Part shown: one piece after another, positions 16,642 through 26,805 of the stretch
How the letters are laid out: every line of letters starts with the position of its first letter
How positions within the stretch are numbered: the first letter of the stretch is position 1
Assembly: GCF_027359675.1 (NCBI RefSeq)
Contig: NZ_CP114786.1
Location: 6,050,501-6,114,500 of the forward strand
DNA length: 64,000 nt
Source: Roseibium sp. Sym1
GTDB taxonomy: Bacteria; Pseudomonadota; Alphaproteobacteria; Rhizobiales; Stappiaceae
Reading direction: 5' to 3'
Program-made: the position numbers and the translations under genes
The notes under the pieces: generated by a model
Databases searched by the model: none
What the model saw: the letters and a program-made list of their open reading frames with translations, nothing else
What the model was told of the DNA's origin: nothing

Positions 16642-17999
16642 TGAACAAGCCGGCCCCGATCAAAAAGACAAACGACCTGTCCAGGCCTTTCGACGTGACG
16701 GATATTGTAAACGCCGACCGCGTGGAGCTGGTCGCCTTGTGGTGTGACCAGGGCATGGCCCACCTGATCGAGGTCTACGAGAAAAACACGGGCAGCACCG
16801 CGCCTGCCGGACTGGTTCTGGTCGATTTCGGCACGGATGTCCTGTTCAAATCGAAAGTGCTGAAGGCAGAGCTGGCAGCACCGGCAGTAGCCTACGTCGT
16901 TGACCGTCTGCAGGCGCAGGTGGATAACCGGCGCGCCCCCTTCCTGGACGGTGTCATTGTTTCGCACCAGGACACCGACCACTGGAGCCTCCTTCAATAT
17001 CTCGTCGATGAGGTCGAGGACAAAAGCTGGGCCGGCCAGTTCAAGGTTGGCAAGGTTTTTCGCGGTGGTTCGGACTGGGGAAAGCGCGCCAAAGACACGC
17101 TCGACAACCTGGTCAAATACGTATCAAACAGGAACAGGGACTACGTTCCCTGGACCGAGAACACCTCCAACTACAGCGACCCTGGCCCCAGAAAGAAGGT
17201 CATTCTCAGGATCGGGGACGTTCTTGTCCGCCTCCTGACCGTCAATGCACCCGTTGCGTCCAAAAAAATGGACATGAAAAAGAACGGCACCACCGCGGTG
17301 ATCGTGGTTGAGTTTCAAGGGGTCAATTGGGTCCTGCCGGGTGATGCCACCTGGGAAACCCTGCAGGACGCCAACAAGATCCTCAAGAAAGCGAAAGACA
17401 GAGGCGTATCGCCATTGCAGCCCTGCTTCGTGCTGTCTGTTCCTCACCACGGCTCACGCAGAACCATCGTTCCCAATGACAGGGCCTTCGATCTCGATTT
17501 CACGATTGCAAGGACATTTACCGGATATCTGGAACCCCAATCGACGATCGCGAGTGCGGGGATCGTGAACAGTTACAAGCACCCCTACAAGGACGTTCTG
17601 GCGATCTTTTCCCACTACGTCACCTCGAATGCCAACTTGCCGCATTCCATCGTCTATTACGTCAACGACGGGCGGAAATGGGAGAGCGAGGACACGACAC
17701 GCTTGGTGTTCACAACTCAGCTCAACCTGGACCATCCCATCAAGGTTGCCGATTGGCGCTTTTCGCTCGACAGCAACAAGTCCCCCGCCATTACATCCAA
17801 GATCTTTGACGGCATTACCAAGGAATACCTCGCCAGAAGAGCCGAAGAAGACGAAACGATGGACATCGACGATGTCTTCCCGATGTCAAAGGCAATGGCA
17901 GCCGAGATTGCCGGGATGCGGTTCCGCTCAGCAAGAACCGCCGCGGCCTCGGGCCCTGTCCGCCGCGTTGTCGCCATGGCAAGAGGGGGCATGAAATGA
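16641..17999 (+). CDS. ComEC-like metallo-beta-lactamase-fold hydrolase, paralogue 1
   Basis: This 452-residue protein has the metal-binding core of the metallo-beta-lactamase fold: SHQDTDHWSLL gives His109, Asp111, Asp113 and His114; GDATWETL supplies a further metal ligand near residue 234; and VPHHGSRRTIVPN near residue 275 supplies later histidines. The order NGT-T-AVIVVE...VLPGDATW...VPHHGS is that of the ComEC/Rec2 C-terminal domain, a class thought to act on nucleic acids or phosphodiesters. No signal peptide or membrane helix is present, unlike ComEC itself. A C-terminal extension of about 90 residues ends in DDVFPMSKAMAAEIAGMRF. It is about half identical by eye to the next gene, with which it overlaps as ATGA. 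The substrate is unknown. Confidence 0.85.
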   Translation: MNKPAPIKKTNDLSRPFDVTDIVNADRVELVALWCDQGMAHLIEVYEKNTGSTAPAGLVLVDFGTDVLFKSKVLKAELAAPAVAYVVDRLQAQVDNRRAPFLDGVIVSHQDTDHWSLLQYLVDEVEDKSWAGQFKVGKVFRGGSDWGKRAKDTLDNLVKYVSNRNRDYVPWTENTSNYSDPGPRKKVILRIGDVLVRLLTVNAPVASKKMDMKKNGTTAVIVVEFQGVNWVLPGDATWETLQDANKILKKAKDRGVSPLQPCFVLSVPHHGSRRTIVPNDRAFDLDFTIARTFTGYLEPQSTIASAGIVNSYKHPYKDVLAIFSHYVTSNANLPHSIVYYVNDGRKWESEDTTRLVFTTQLNLDHPIKVADWRFSLDSNKSPAITSKIFDGITKEYLARRAEEDETMDIDDVFPMSKAMAAEIAGMRFRSARTAAASGPVRRVVAMARGGMK

Positions 18000-19345
18000 C
18001 ACGCTCACGCCCCCAGGCTCAAGACCGCAATCTGGCCAACCTGATCGACGCGCCCGATTTCGACGAGGCCGAGTTTGTGGCGCTCGCAGCCCTCTGGAGC
18101 GATCAGGGCATGGCCCATCTGGTCGAGGTCTATGAAAAGGGATCCGACGGCACCACGCCCGCCGCACTGGTGCTCGTCGACTTCGGCACCGAGACAATGT
18201 TCAAGTCCAGAGTGCTGAAAGCGGCGCAGGCGGCCCCCGCCGTCGACTACGTGATTGCCCGGCTGCAGGATCAGGTCAACGGTGGCCAGACGCCAAAGCT
18301 TGATTATGTCGTGATTTCGCATCAGGACACCGACCACTGGAGCCTTTTGAACTACCTCGTCGATTCCGTCGAAACGCAGGATTGGGCGGAGCACTTCAAG
18401 GTCGGCAAGATCTGTCGAGGGGGATCGGACTGGGGCCAGAGCGCCAAGGCCGCCCTGAGCCGGCTGGCCGCCTATGTCGCCGACACGGATACCGACTACG
18501 TTCCCTGGACCAAGAACGAAACGAACTACGACAACCCCGACGGAGATCCCGGCCAGGTCTTCAATCTGGGTGATGTCTATTTCCGCTTGCTGACGGTCAA
18601 TGCACCGGTGTCATCCAAGGGGATGGACCTGAAAAAGAACGGCACCTCGGCCGTGGTGGTGCTGGACTACAAGGGCGTCAAATCGGTGCTGCCAGGTGAC
18701 GCAACCTGGGAGACCCTGAAGGACGCCAACAAATATCTCAAGAAATGGGCCAAGAAGGAAAAGACGCCGATGCAGCCATGCTTCGTCTTGTCGGTTCCGC
18801 ATCATGGCTCGCTCAGGACCATCGTACCCAACCACAAGGCGACCGAGCTTGATTTCGCGATCGTCCGGGCGTTCACGGAATATCTCAAGCCCAATTCCAC
18901 TGTCGCGAGCGCCGGAATCAAGAACGGGTTCAAGCATCCATACCTGGAGGTGCTGCTCGAGTTCTCCAAATACGTCGAAACAGACTTCAATCTCATGCAC
19001 GACATCGTGTTCTTCTCCAACGAGAACCAGGATTGGGGCAGCCTTGTTCTGGCCGGTAAAGTCTTCACGACGCAATTGACACTAACGTTGCCGATCCAGG
19101 TTGCCGACTGGCGCTTTGCGCTCAACAACGACGGGCAAACTTTCATTACACCTTACATTTTCGACGGCGTAACCAAGGAGTACCTCGCCAAAAAAGCCGA
19201 AGAAGAAAGCGAAATGGACACCGGCGATATTTTCCCGATGTCGCGGGAACTGGCGGTGGAAATTGCAGGGATGCGAGTTGAGACCGCGAAGGTCGATAGT
19301 CCTGTCCGCCGTGTCACCGCCAGGCCCGGGGCCGGTGCACCATGA
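17996..19345 (+). CDS. ComEC-like metallo-beta-lactamase-fold hydrolase, paralogue 2
   Basis: This 449-residue protein is a tandem paralogue of the preceding gene with the same numbering of the metal site: His109, Asp111, Asp113, His114 in SHQDTDHWSLL, then GDATWETLKDANK and VPHHGSLRTIVPN. Shared blocks include LVDFGTET, RGGSDWGQSAK, NAPVSSKGMDLKKNGT and the C-terminal DIFPMSRELAVEIAGMRV. All metal ligands are kept in both copies, so both could be active. Keeping two intact copies suggests a heterodimer or two substrates. The start overlaps the previous stop as ATGA and its own stop overlaps the next start in the same way. Confidence 0.85.
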   Translation: MTRSRPQAQDRNLANLIDAPDFDEAEFVALAALWSDQGMAHLVEVYEKGSDGTTPAALVLVDFGTETMFKSRVLKAAQAAPAVDYVIARLQDQVNGGQTPKLDYVVISHQDTDHWSLLNYLVDSVETQDWAEHFKVGKICRGGSDWGQSAKAALSRLAAYVADTDTDYVPWTKNETNYDNPDGDPGQVFNLGDVYFRLLTVNAPVSSKGMDLKKNGTSAVVVLDYKGVKSVLPGDATWETLKDANKYLKKWAKKEKTPMQPCFVLSVPHHGSLRTIVPNHKATELDFAIVRAFTEYLKPNSTVASAGIKNGFKHPYLEVLLEFSKYVETDFNLMHDIVFFSNENQDWGSLVLAGKVFTTQLTLTLPIQVADWRFALNNDGQTFITPYIFDGVTKEYLAKKAEEESEMDTGDIFPMSRELAVEIAGMRVETAKVDSPVRRVTARPGAGAP

Positions 19346-22300
19346 GCCTCCAGGCGATATATCAGGCCTTTCAGGCAGCCGCCGCCAGCGGCCAGATCGA
19401 TGGCAGCCAGCTTGCACTCCTGGGCACACTTGTGGGCCAGCTCGGCCAGACCAGCCTACCGCTCACCGGCGGCCGGGCGAACCTGCGTGGCTCGACCGCG
19501 ACGCTTGAGGGCCAGACACGCTGGCGCAACACGGACTGGTCGCTGACGATCACGGGAGACGAACAGGCGGGCAAGGACCACCTGAGCCTTGCCATGCGCG
19601 CAATCGTCCCTGCCGGACCGGCCTGGACCTTCGGCACCGCCTTCACCGGTTTGCCTCAATCGCGCGTTCTCTCGGAAAGCGTCGGTGGCGGTCTGGTCCT
19701 CGGCCGTTCGCTGATCGCGGATCTGCCTCTGACGCAGGTTCAGGCCACCGCGGAGGCAACCGAAGGCGCCGATCCGCCTCTGGCGCACCTCGGCGGCTGG
19801 ATGCCCCTGACCGGAACGGTTCTGGAGCAATATGCCTTTTTCATCGGTGCCGGGCCGCTGTGGACGGACGGAACGATGGACTTCACGCAGGGAAGCGGTC
19901 CCGTTCTGATACTCGACTGCGCCACGCCCTCCGCGCCACTCGATTTTCCGGGCATGAGCATCCAGAAAATCGGGGTGCGGCTGCGCAACGACCTGCCCGA
20001 CGAGTATTCGCTGGACGAAACCGTTCAGCCGCTTTCGGTCATCCAGATCCTGTTTGAAACCGCGATCAATACCGGCAGTGAAACCATTGTCACCGTGACG
20101 GCGCCACTGGCGCAGGGCGGCAGTCTGTGGCCGCTGGAAGCGAATATCGAGCCGCCCTTGACGCTATCGGACGGCATACGCGGCCTTCTGTCGATCTTCC
20201 CTGGAGCCACGATCTCGGACTTCAAGCTGCCCGAGGGCATCGCTCCGCTCGATGCCTTCGGCATAAAGGAGCTTGAATTCGGCGTCACACCGCCGGTGGG
20301 TTCGATCCTGCCCGGCATCGAATATACAGCCGTCACGATCCAGTCGACCACGCCATGGGACGTGCCGGTACCGTTCCTGACGCTCAAGGATGTCGGCACG
20401 CGCTGGCTGTTCAACTGGGGCGACCCCGTACCTCTGATCACCGGAAGCATATTCGGCACCATGGTCTTCGGCGAAGAGGGCCAGGGCTCGCTCGGCGTCC
20501 AGCCTCCCAACGTGCACTGGCGGCGTGGCGGTTCTCCCGGGCCCGCCATCCTCGATGACGAGGGCAACACTGTTGAGCTCTTTGTCGAGGTCGGCCTGCC
20601 CTCGCTCGACATCCAGGCCAAGACCCTGGAACCCATCTCCATTGATCTCGGCTCCGCGATCCAGGCCTATTTTCCCGGCGCGGCGCCCTATCTGCCGACA
20701 ACGTTGAAGGTGATCCGGGTCTCGGCCAACGCCTCGATCCTGAACCAGATCTACGGGGCAAGCCTCGTGGTGGGAACCGACTGGGAGATCCCGATCGGAA
20801 ATGTCGGGTTCACGCTGGACAATATCAACTTCTCCGTGAATGTCTCGCAAGCAACGCTGACCGGAAACCTGAACGGCTTTTTCGGGGTCAATGTCGAAGG
20901 CGATCAGAAGGCGCTCCTGACCGCCGGTGCACTGCTCAGGCCCGACGGGCACTGGAACTTCCACGCCGGGCTGGCCGACGGCACGCTGAACGTGCCCCAG
21001 TTCGCCTTCGCCTTTCTCGGCACGAGGCCGCCGGAATGGTTGACCACTATTGCCAATCTGGAACTGACCCGGCTCTATGCCGAAATCAGCACCGAGGACG
21101 GTTTTCCCTACGAATTCGAAGCCGCCTTGTCGGTGAGATGGGACGTGGATGTGCTCGGCGGCCTGAAACTGTCACTTGCCGCAGAGACGGAAGTGAGCCG
21201 CTACAAGGCTGAAAGCGACAGCGACCTGGTCACGCTGGAGGCGCTTTCAAGGCGTGGCATCGACCCCGAGGCGATACCCAGGGCGCCGGGGCACTGGCTG
21301 GACCATGCCAGGCTGGAGGCCGACACCCCGACCATGGTCTATTCAGGCCGGGTGCAGGGCAGCTTCGGCATCAACCGGATCCTGGTCACGCTCGGCGTTT
21401 CCTATGTGCGGCAGGAACTGACCTATCTCTTCCGGCTGAGCTTCGACAGGTTCACGCTCGAAGCCAGGACGAGCTGGATCGGCGAAGGGTCCGACCGCCA
21501 CCAGATCCTGACCGTGCAGCTTTCCGGCGTCACGCTGGGCGGGATGGTGGAGAGTTTCGCCCGGCTTGCGAACCCCAACCAGAATTATCGCCTTGAGCCG
21601 CCCTGGGATTTTCTGAACAAGATCGATCTCGGGCGTTTCACCCTGATCCTCGATCCGCGCGACCAGGCGGTGACGCTCGACTACCGCATCAATCTCAATC
21701 TCGGCTTCGCGCATCTGAAATCGGTCGGCCTGCGCTACCAGCGCTCGGAAGGCCAACCGCAGATCAAGTTCGAGCTCACGGGCAGCTTCCTCGGCAAGAC
21801 CTACGACCGCACCGCTGGCAAAGAACCGCTCAGCTGGGATGCGCTCAACGACAGCCCGCCCGAGATCCCCGGAGCGGGACAACAGCTTGTCGACCTGCGC
21901 TATCTGGGCTTCGGCCAGCATGTCGAGCTGACCGGCGTCGTCCGCCAGGACTCGATGGCCGATATCATCGCCAAGATGCAGGACCAGCTGCGGCCGATCG
22001 CGGATGGCGCGGTCAATCCCCTGGACCAGCCAAGCGGCAGCCAGTTGAAGTTCAACGAAGCGCGGCAATGGCTGATCGGCCTCGACATCACCTTGATGGA
22101 GACCGTCACCGCCAAGCTGGTGATGAACGATCCGGTGCTCTACGGCGTGCTGATCTCGCTTGCCGGTCCGACCGCCGGCACGCTGTCGGGTTTCAGCTTC
22201 GAGCTGATCTACCGGAAGATCAATGACGACATCGGCATGTTCCATGCACGCCTGCAGGTGCCCGAAATCTTCCGGCGGCTGGATTTCGGCGTCATCCAGA

Positions 22301-25300
22301 TAACCCTGGGCGTGATATCGGTCGACATCTACACCAACGGCAATTTCCTGGTGGATCTCGGCTTCCCGCATGACCGGGATTTCTCGGTTTCCTTCGGACT
22401 GACCTACGGCATTTTCCGGGGACGCGGCGGCCTCTATTTCGGGCTCCTGAACGGTGCCACGTCCGAGCGGGTTCCCCGCATCACCAACGGCGAATTCAAC
22501 CCGGTCCTGGAACTCGGTGTCGGGGTCGCAGTCGGGCTGGGGCGTGAGGTCAATTACGGCGTGCTGGCGGGCGGCGCCTATATCGAGGTTCAGGTCCTCT
22601 TCCAGGGCGTGCTCGCCTGGTTCAACCCCGACAACGCGTCCGATCCCAAGGCGATGTATTATCTGGCGCGCGGCACGGCGGCTGTGGAAGGCCGGCTCTA
22701 TGGTCGCGTCGGCTGGAAATACGCCGGTGCAAGTGTCGATGTCGGCGTTTACGCCTCTGTCACCCTCACTCTGGAATCCCACAAGGCGACGCTGATCGAG
22801 GTCAAGGCCGGGGTGTATGTGACCGCCAAGGTGAAGGTGCTCTTCATCAAGTTCAACTATTCCTTCAGCGCGAACATCAAGCTGGACTGGACCGTCGGCT
22901 CCGACAGCAGGACCGTCTGGAAACTGGCCGACAGCCGGCAATCGGCGGCCTTCCTGCCCGCCGACCCGCGGCACCGGCGGCGCCGGGTCGCGCGCAGGCG
23001 CCCGGTTCAGCTTGCGCGCCAGCTGCATGCCCGCCGGATCGCCGCACGCAGGGGCGACGGGCTCGCGGAGCTGCTGGCCGCCGAAGCTGCCCCTGCCATC
23101 GATGTCTGCGCGGATTACCCGCTGACCTGGACCCCGGATCAACCCGTCTTTCCCGACGGGCAGGTTCATGACGTTTCTCTGCGGATCACGCCCGGACTGA
23201 CCATTGCGGACGTTCCCGTTGACTGGACCGGAACCACGCCGCCGCCCAACAGCGATCCCGCCTACCGGCTGGTGATGATGCTGTCGGCGGATTCGGCAAC
23301 GCCCCCGGATGCGGAAACCATCGCCGAGACCCACCGGCAGACCGCAGCCCACTCGGCCCAGGCGGAAGACGCCTCGGACATGGCCTTCAGCGTCCTGATC
23401 GAAGCCATGTTGCGCTATTCGGTTTCCTCTCTCGGTCTCTCGCCGCAGGACAGTACGGTGAGCGCCGGTGACATGGCCGAGCTCGCCGCCGGGCTCGACT
23501 GCGCCCAGACGATCGACCAGGGGTTCAGCTTCGACGCCCTGTCGCTGCTGTTCGGCAAGAACCTGCTTTTCAAGCTGGCCGGACCGCCGCCCACGCTGGT
23601 CAGCGGGGTTGCGTTTCCGATGCCGCCGGTGGTCGAATGGACTTCGGACGACCTTCCCGACCGCGATTTCTGGACCTACCAACCGGTCGACGCGACCTAT
23701 CAGGCGGGAATTGCCGCCTATTACGCGCAGCTTGATCCCACGGACCCGGCCTACAGGCCCGCGCCGAAACTGGTCAGGCAAGAGGAAGACGGCGACAGTT
23801 TCGCAAGTTTCATTTTCCGCGACTACATGGCCCAGATCGCAAAGGCAGGTGTCGAGGCCGCGCAGGGCCTGATGGCCGAGTTCCCCTTGCCGGTTCCCGC
23901 CAATGCAACGCTTGCCGGCCTTGCCGGCCAGTTCCCAGATTTCGAGACCGGCTATGCGGTGCATGCGGGAGACACCGTCGAGACGGTTGCCGAACATTTC
24001 GGCATTTCCGTTCAGGAACTCCTCGCCCTGAACCCGAACCTTCCCGCAGAGCTGGCAGACGCCGCGCCGGGCGATGTGCTTCAGATCCACCTGGGTGTGA
24101 CACCAGAGAGCATTGCGGCCGACAATCCGACCTGGCCGCTGGCAGCCGACAAGACACTTGCCGCCGCCTATCTGGAAACCCAGGCGCGTGAGGGAGAAAC
24201 ATTGACCGCTCTCGCGGAGCGCATGGATACCACGCTCGATGCCTGGCTGCAGACGCCCACGCTGCTGGCACAGCCTGACATGTTGCGGACTTCTGCCGAG
24301 CTCACGGTCGACACCCTGGTCTACGACAACCCAAACGCCCTGCCGCTGGTGCAGGTTGCGGCGGTTTTCTATACGCGGCTGCCCGTTGGCGGAGATTACC
24401 CGCATGCCGACTGGTACGCGGAAAGCATTGCCGCGCTGAATCCCGGCGTGATCGACGCCTATGGTCCGCTGCCTGCAACGATCAACGTGCCTTCCGCCTA
24501 TGACAGTCAGCAGGCGCAAAGCTGGACAACGCTGCCCGGCGACACGCTGCAGCTTGTGGCCCGGACCGTGGCTCTCTTCGAAAACCTGGTCGCCGGCAGC
24601 GATTTCGACGTCTATCTGCAGGCTGTTACCGCGCTCAACCCCTCCTACAACGGCGGCCCGGTGACCTTGCCGGCCGCCAACGTGCCGATCCTGCCGGACC
24701 AGACGCTCGAAACCCTGGCGGAGCGCCTCCTGCTTGTTTCCGGTTCTCCGGCGACACCTACAGCGGCCTTTCGCAGCCTGGTCGCCGGGGCCGACATTCT
24801 GCAGCCCCTCGCCAAGGTTCCCGTAACCGACGCGATCCTGACCACCGGCTCCGGGCAGACCATTGCCAGCTTCGCAACCAGCTTCGGGCTCAGCAACGAA
24901 GATGTCGGCCATCTTGGCGCCGAAACCGCCGGCTTGCTGGTCCCCGGCTCCAACGACGAAGACACCCTGATCCTGCAGGGCGTGCCCGCGATCGAACTGA
25001 ACACGCTTGTCGCCTTTATCCTGGCCGGCGCCCCGGCCGCGACCATTGCCGGTCAGGTCTCGCGCCTGTCCATGCATGCCCAGCGCATGCCCGCACCCGA
25101 ACTCAAGGACGGGCACTATCACGCCACGGGCCCGATGACCGGGTTCTATGAACTCCTGGGCCAGCAGGTGACCGGCATTGCCCCGGCACCGGAAGACCCG
25201 CCGGAAACCGTGCGGGCCAGCCTGAGCCTGTCACTCTCACAAGACGTGAGTTGGTTCGAATTTGTCGAAAGCAGCGCGATATTGGAGACGGACGACCTGG

Positions 25301-26805
25301 CGGCCCTGGCGGCCGCGGACCCCAACCTCCTGATCCGCAATCCCGGGCTTGCCGTACCGGGCCGCTTCCGTCCCGGACTTGTCCTGACCGGCGAGGAAGC
25401 CGGCAGCCTGACAGTCGAGATCACCGAAGCGATGCTGGCGGACTATCCCGCCACCGGTCTGGCCCCCGACTTCGTTGCAGCGCCGCGCGCAATGCCGGTC
25501 TTCCGGGAGACGCCGGTACAGCATCCGTTGTCGCATGAAACCCGCTGGCAGACACCCGAGCCGCCCGTCCTGCCGGCCTTTTCAGGTCCTGCACCGCGCT
25601 CCGGAATGCCCAGTTTCTGGCCCTTCCCCGGAGAACTGACACGAAAGGCCGCAGCCGCCGGCGATCTCGACTGGAAACTGATGTACGCCGATCCGGCCAA
25701 GGGATCGGATGCTCCCGAAACCGAGATGCAGAATTATGTCTGGGCCAGCCTGACCGGGCTGCGTATCCGCACCGTGCCCGGCCGCCCCAACACCTATGAG
25801 CTCATGGGAGCAGATGCCGCCGGGACCGCCCGGTTGCTGTCCGCCTGGCAATACCTTCAGGCCAACCCGACGGAGACAGCGTCGCTGACCCTGCTCTATC
25901 AGCTTTCCGAAGCCTCCGGCCTGCCCGAGGGGCTGACGTCGATGCCCCTCGACGACGCGCAGACCTATCTCGTCAAGACCAACCTGTCGACCAAGACCCG
26001 TTCGTCCTCGGCCATGGCTGCCACCGGCAGCAGGAACATCGAACCCGACCAGCTGTTTGCGCCGATCGGCAGCCCGCTCGCTTTCCTGCGGCTGCTCTGG
26101 GAGGCAGGCACCGTGGGCGGCGGCGGCTACTGGCTGGAGATTACGGACACCACCGGTGCCGGGCTGCCCTCGCAGATCTTCGGCAACGAAGGCGGCGCTG
26201 AAATCTCGCTGCTGCTGACCCTCGGCAGTCAGACGGCAGCCGAGCCGTCCCGCCGCATTCTCCCGTTCAACACATGTGCCCTGTTGCGCGATCCGGTCGA
26301 CTCGGCCGCCACGGCGCTGTTCGTCGAGGCGGCAAACCGGGCGGAACTGCAGCGCCGGGCCACCGTTGCGCCGGGCGAAGTGGGCTTTGAATTCACCTTG
26401 AACACTCCTCCCGCCACCGAACCGGAAACGCCGGAGACCCGGCTCCGCGATCTCTACAATCTTGCAGGGTACCAGTTGATCGAGACGACGACCTTTGAGG
26501 GCTCGAACCAGGGCGCGTCGATCGGACCGCGTACGCCGGACAATGCGGAGGGCACCGGTGCGGGCAATGACGATGAATGGCATATCCAGCAGGTCGTGCC
26601 GATCCGCAACTTCGCAAAATCCGGCTCTCTGCCGGTGGTACCGGGCCTGCCTCTGCCGGGCAACGACCCTTACGCGGGCATTTCCTCGGGCACCTCGCCC
26701 GCCACGCGGCCAACCACGCAAGTCGCGCTCTGGTTCCATGATGTCTATGGCAACACCACCGCATCCACACAGGCACAGACGCAGTCGCAGGAGGACCGGC
26801 CATGA
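19342..26805 (+). CDS. Giant 2487-aa beta-rich protein with LysM-like modules
   Basis: This is the largest gene of the window. Residues 1-1200 are long alternating hydrophobic/polar strands, such as VGFTLDNINFSVNVSQATLT and GVYASVTLTLESHKATLIEV. They suggest an extended beta groove or barrel-like structure, and the region may match large uncharacterised families such as DUF6603; I cannot confirm this. At about 1207-1238 there is a very Arg-rich patch (HRRRRVARRRP, then RRIAARRG). Around 1535-1580 is a good LysM module (HAGDTVETVAEHFGISVQ, then ELLALNPNLP). Weaker LysM-like segments lie near 1615, 1728 and 1835. No signal peptide or clear membrane helix is present. Both ends overlap their neighbours by 4 nt. 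A structural or carrier role is likely, but the function is unknown. Confidence 0.8.
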   Translation: MSLQAIYQAFQAAAASGQIDGSQLALLGTLVGQLGQTSLPLTGGRANLRGSTATLEGQTRWRNTDWSLTITGDEQAGKDHLSLAMRAIVPAGPAWTFGTAFTGLPQSRVLSESVGGGLVLGRSLIADLPLTQVQATAEATEGADPPLAHLGGWMPLTGTVLEQYAFFIGAGPLWTDGTMDFTQGSGPVLILDCATPSAPLDFPGMSIQKIGVRLRNDLPDEYSLDETVQPLSVIQILFETAINTGSETIVTVTAPLAQGGSLWPLEANIEPPLTLSDGIRGLLSIFPGATISDFKLPEGIAPLDAFGIKELEFGVTPPVGSILPGIEYTAVTIQSTTPWDVPVPFLTLKDVGTRWLFNWGDPVPLITGSIFGTMVFGEEGQGSLGVQPPNVHWRRGGSPGPAILDDEGNTVELFVEVGLPSLDIQAKTLEPISIDLGSAIQAYFPGAAPYLPTTLKVIRVSANASILNQIYGASLVVGTDWEIPIGNVGFTLDNINFSVNVSQATLTGNLNGFFGVNVEGDQKALLTAGALLRPDGHWNFHAGLADGTLNVPQFAFAFLGTRPPEWLTTIANLELTRLYAEISTEDGFPYEFEAALSVRWDVDVLGGLKLSLAAETEVSRYKAESDSDLVTLEALSRRGIDPEAIPRAPGHWLDHARLEADTPTMVYSGRVQGSFGINRILVTLGVSYVRQELTYLFRLSFDRFTLEARTSWIGEGSDRHQILTVQLSGVTLGGMVESFARLANPNQNYRLEPPWDFLNKIDLGRFTLILDPRDQAVTLDYRINLNLGFAHLKSVGLRYQRSEGQPQIKFELTGSFLGKTYDRTAGKEPLSWDALNDSPPEIPGAGQQLVDLRYLGFGQHVELTGVVRQDSMADIIAKMQDQLRPIADGAVNPLDQPSGSQLKFNEARQWLIGLDITLMETVTAKLVMNDPVLYGVLISLAGPTAGTLSGFSFELIYRKINDDIGMFHARLQVPEIFRRLDFGVIQITLGVISVDIYTNGNFLVDLGFPHDRDFSVSFGLTYGIFRGRGGLYFGLLNGATSERVPRITNGEFNPVLELGVGVAVGLGREVNYGVLAGGAYIEVQVLFQGVLAWFNPDNASDPKAMYYLARGTAAVEGRLYGRVGWKYAGASVDVGVYASVTLTLESHKATLIEVKAGVYVTAKVKVLFIKFNYSFSANIKLDWTVGSDSRTVWKLADSRQSAAFLPADPRHRRRRVARRRPVQLARQLHARRIAARRGDGLAELLAAEAAPAIDVCADYPLTWTPDQPVFPDGQVHDVSLRITPGLTIADVPVDWTGTTPPPNSDPAYRLVMMLSADSATPPDAETIAETHRQTAAHSAQAEDASDMAFSVLIEAMLRYSVSSLGLSPQDSTVSAGDMAELAAGLDCAQTIDQGFSFDALSLLFGKNLLFKLAGPPPTLVSGVAFPMPPVVEWTSDDLPDRDFWTYQPVDATYQAGIAAYYAQLDPTDPAYRPAPKLVRQEEDGDSFASFIFRDYMAQIAKAGVEAAQGLMAEFPLPVPANATLAGLAGQFPDFETGYAVHAGDTVETVAEHFGISVQELLALNPNLPAELADAAPGDVLQIHLGVTPESIAADNPTWPLAADKTLAAAYLETQAREGETLTALAERMDTTLDAWLQTPTLLAQPDMLRTSAELTVDTLVYDNPNALPLVQVAAVFYTRLPVGGDYPHADWYAESIAALNPGVIDAYGPLPATINVPSAYDSQQAQSWTTLPGDTLQLVARTVALFENLVAGSDFDVYLQAVTALNPSYNGGPVTLPAANVPILPDQTLETLAERLLLVSGSPATPTAAFRSLVAGADILQPLAKVPVTDAILTTGSGQTIASFATSFGLSNEDVGHLGAETAGLLVPGSNDEDTLILQGVPAIELNTLVAFILAGAPAATIAGQVSRLSMHAQRMPAPELKDGHYHATGPMTGFYELLGQQVTGIAPAPEDPPETVRASLSLSLSQDVSWFEFVESSAILETDDLAALAAADPNLLIRNPGLAVPGRFRPGLVLTGEEAGSLTVEITEAMLADYPATGLAPDFVAAPRAMPVFRETPVQHPLSHETRWQTPEPPVLPAFSGPAPRSGMPSFWPFPGELTRKAAAAGDLDWKLMYADPAKGSDAPETEMQNYVWASLTGLRIRTVPGRPNTYELMGADAAGTARLLSAWQYLQANPTETASLTLLYQLSEASGLPEGLTSMPLDDAQTYLVKTNLSTKTRSSSAMAATGSRNIEPDQLFAPIGSPLAFLRLLWEAGTVGGGGYWLEITDTTGAGLPSQIFGNEGGAEISLLLTLGSQTAAEPSRRILPFNTCALLRDPVDSAATALFVEAANRAELQRRATVAPGEVGFEFTLNTPPATEPETPETRLRDLYNLAGYQLIETTTFEGSNQGASIGPRTPDNAEGTGAGNDDEWHIQQVVPIRNFAKSGSLPVVPGLPLPGNDPYAGISSGTSPATRPTTQVALWFHDVYGNTTASTQAQTQSQEDRP

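Noticed and set aside
21343..25122. 1259-codon minus-strand frame opposite the 2487-aa gene
   Set aside because: It is an antisense shadow with low-complexity His/Gly/Arg-rich sequence and no start signals.
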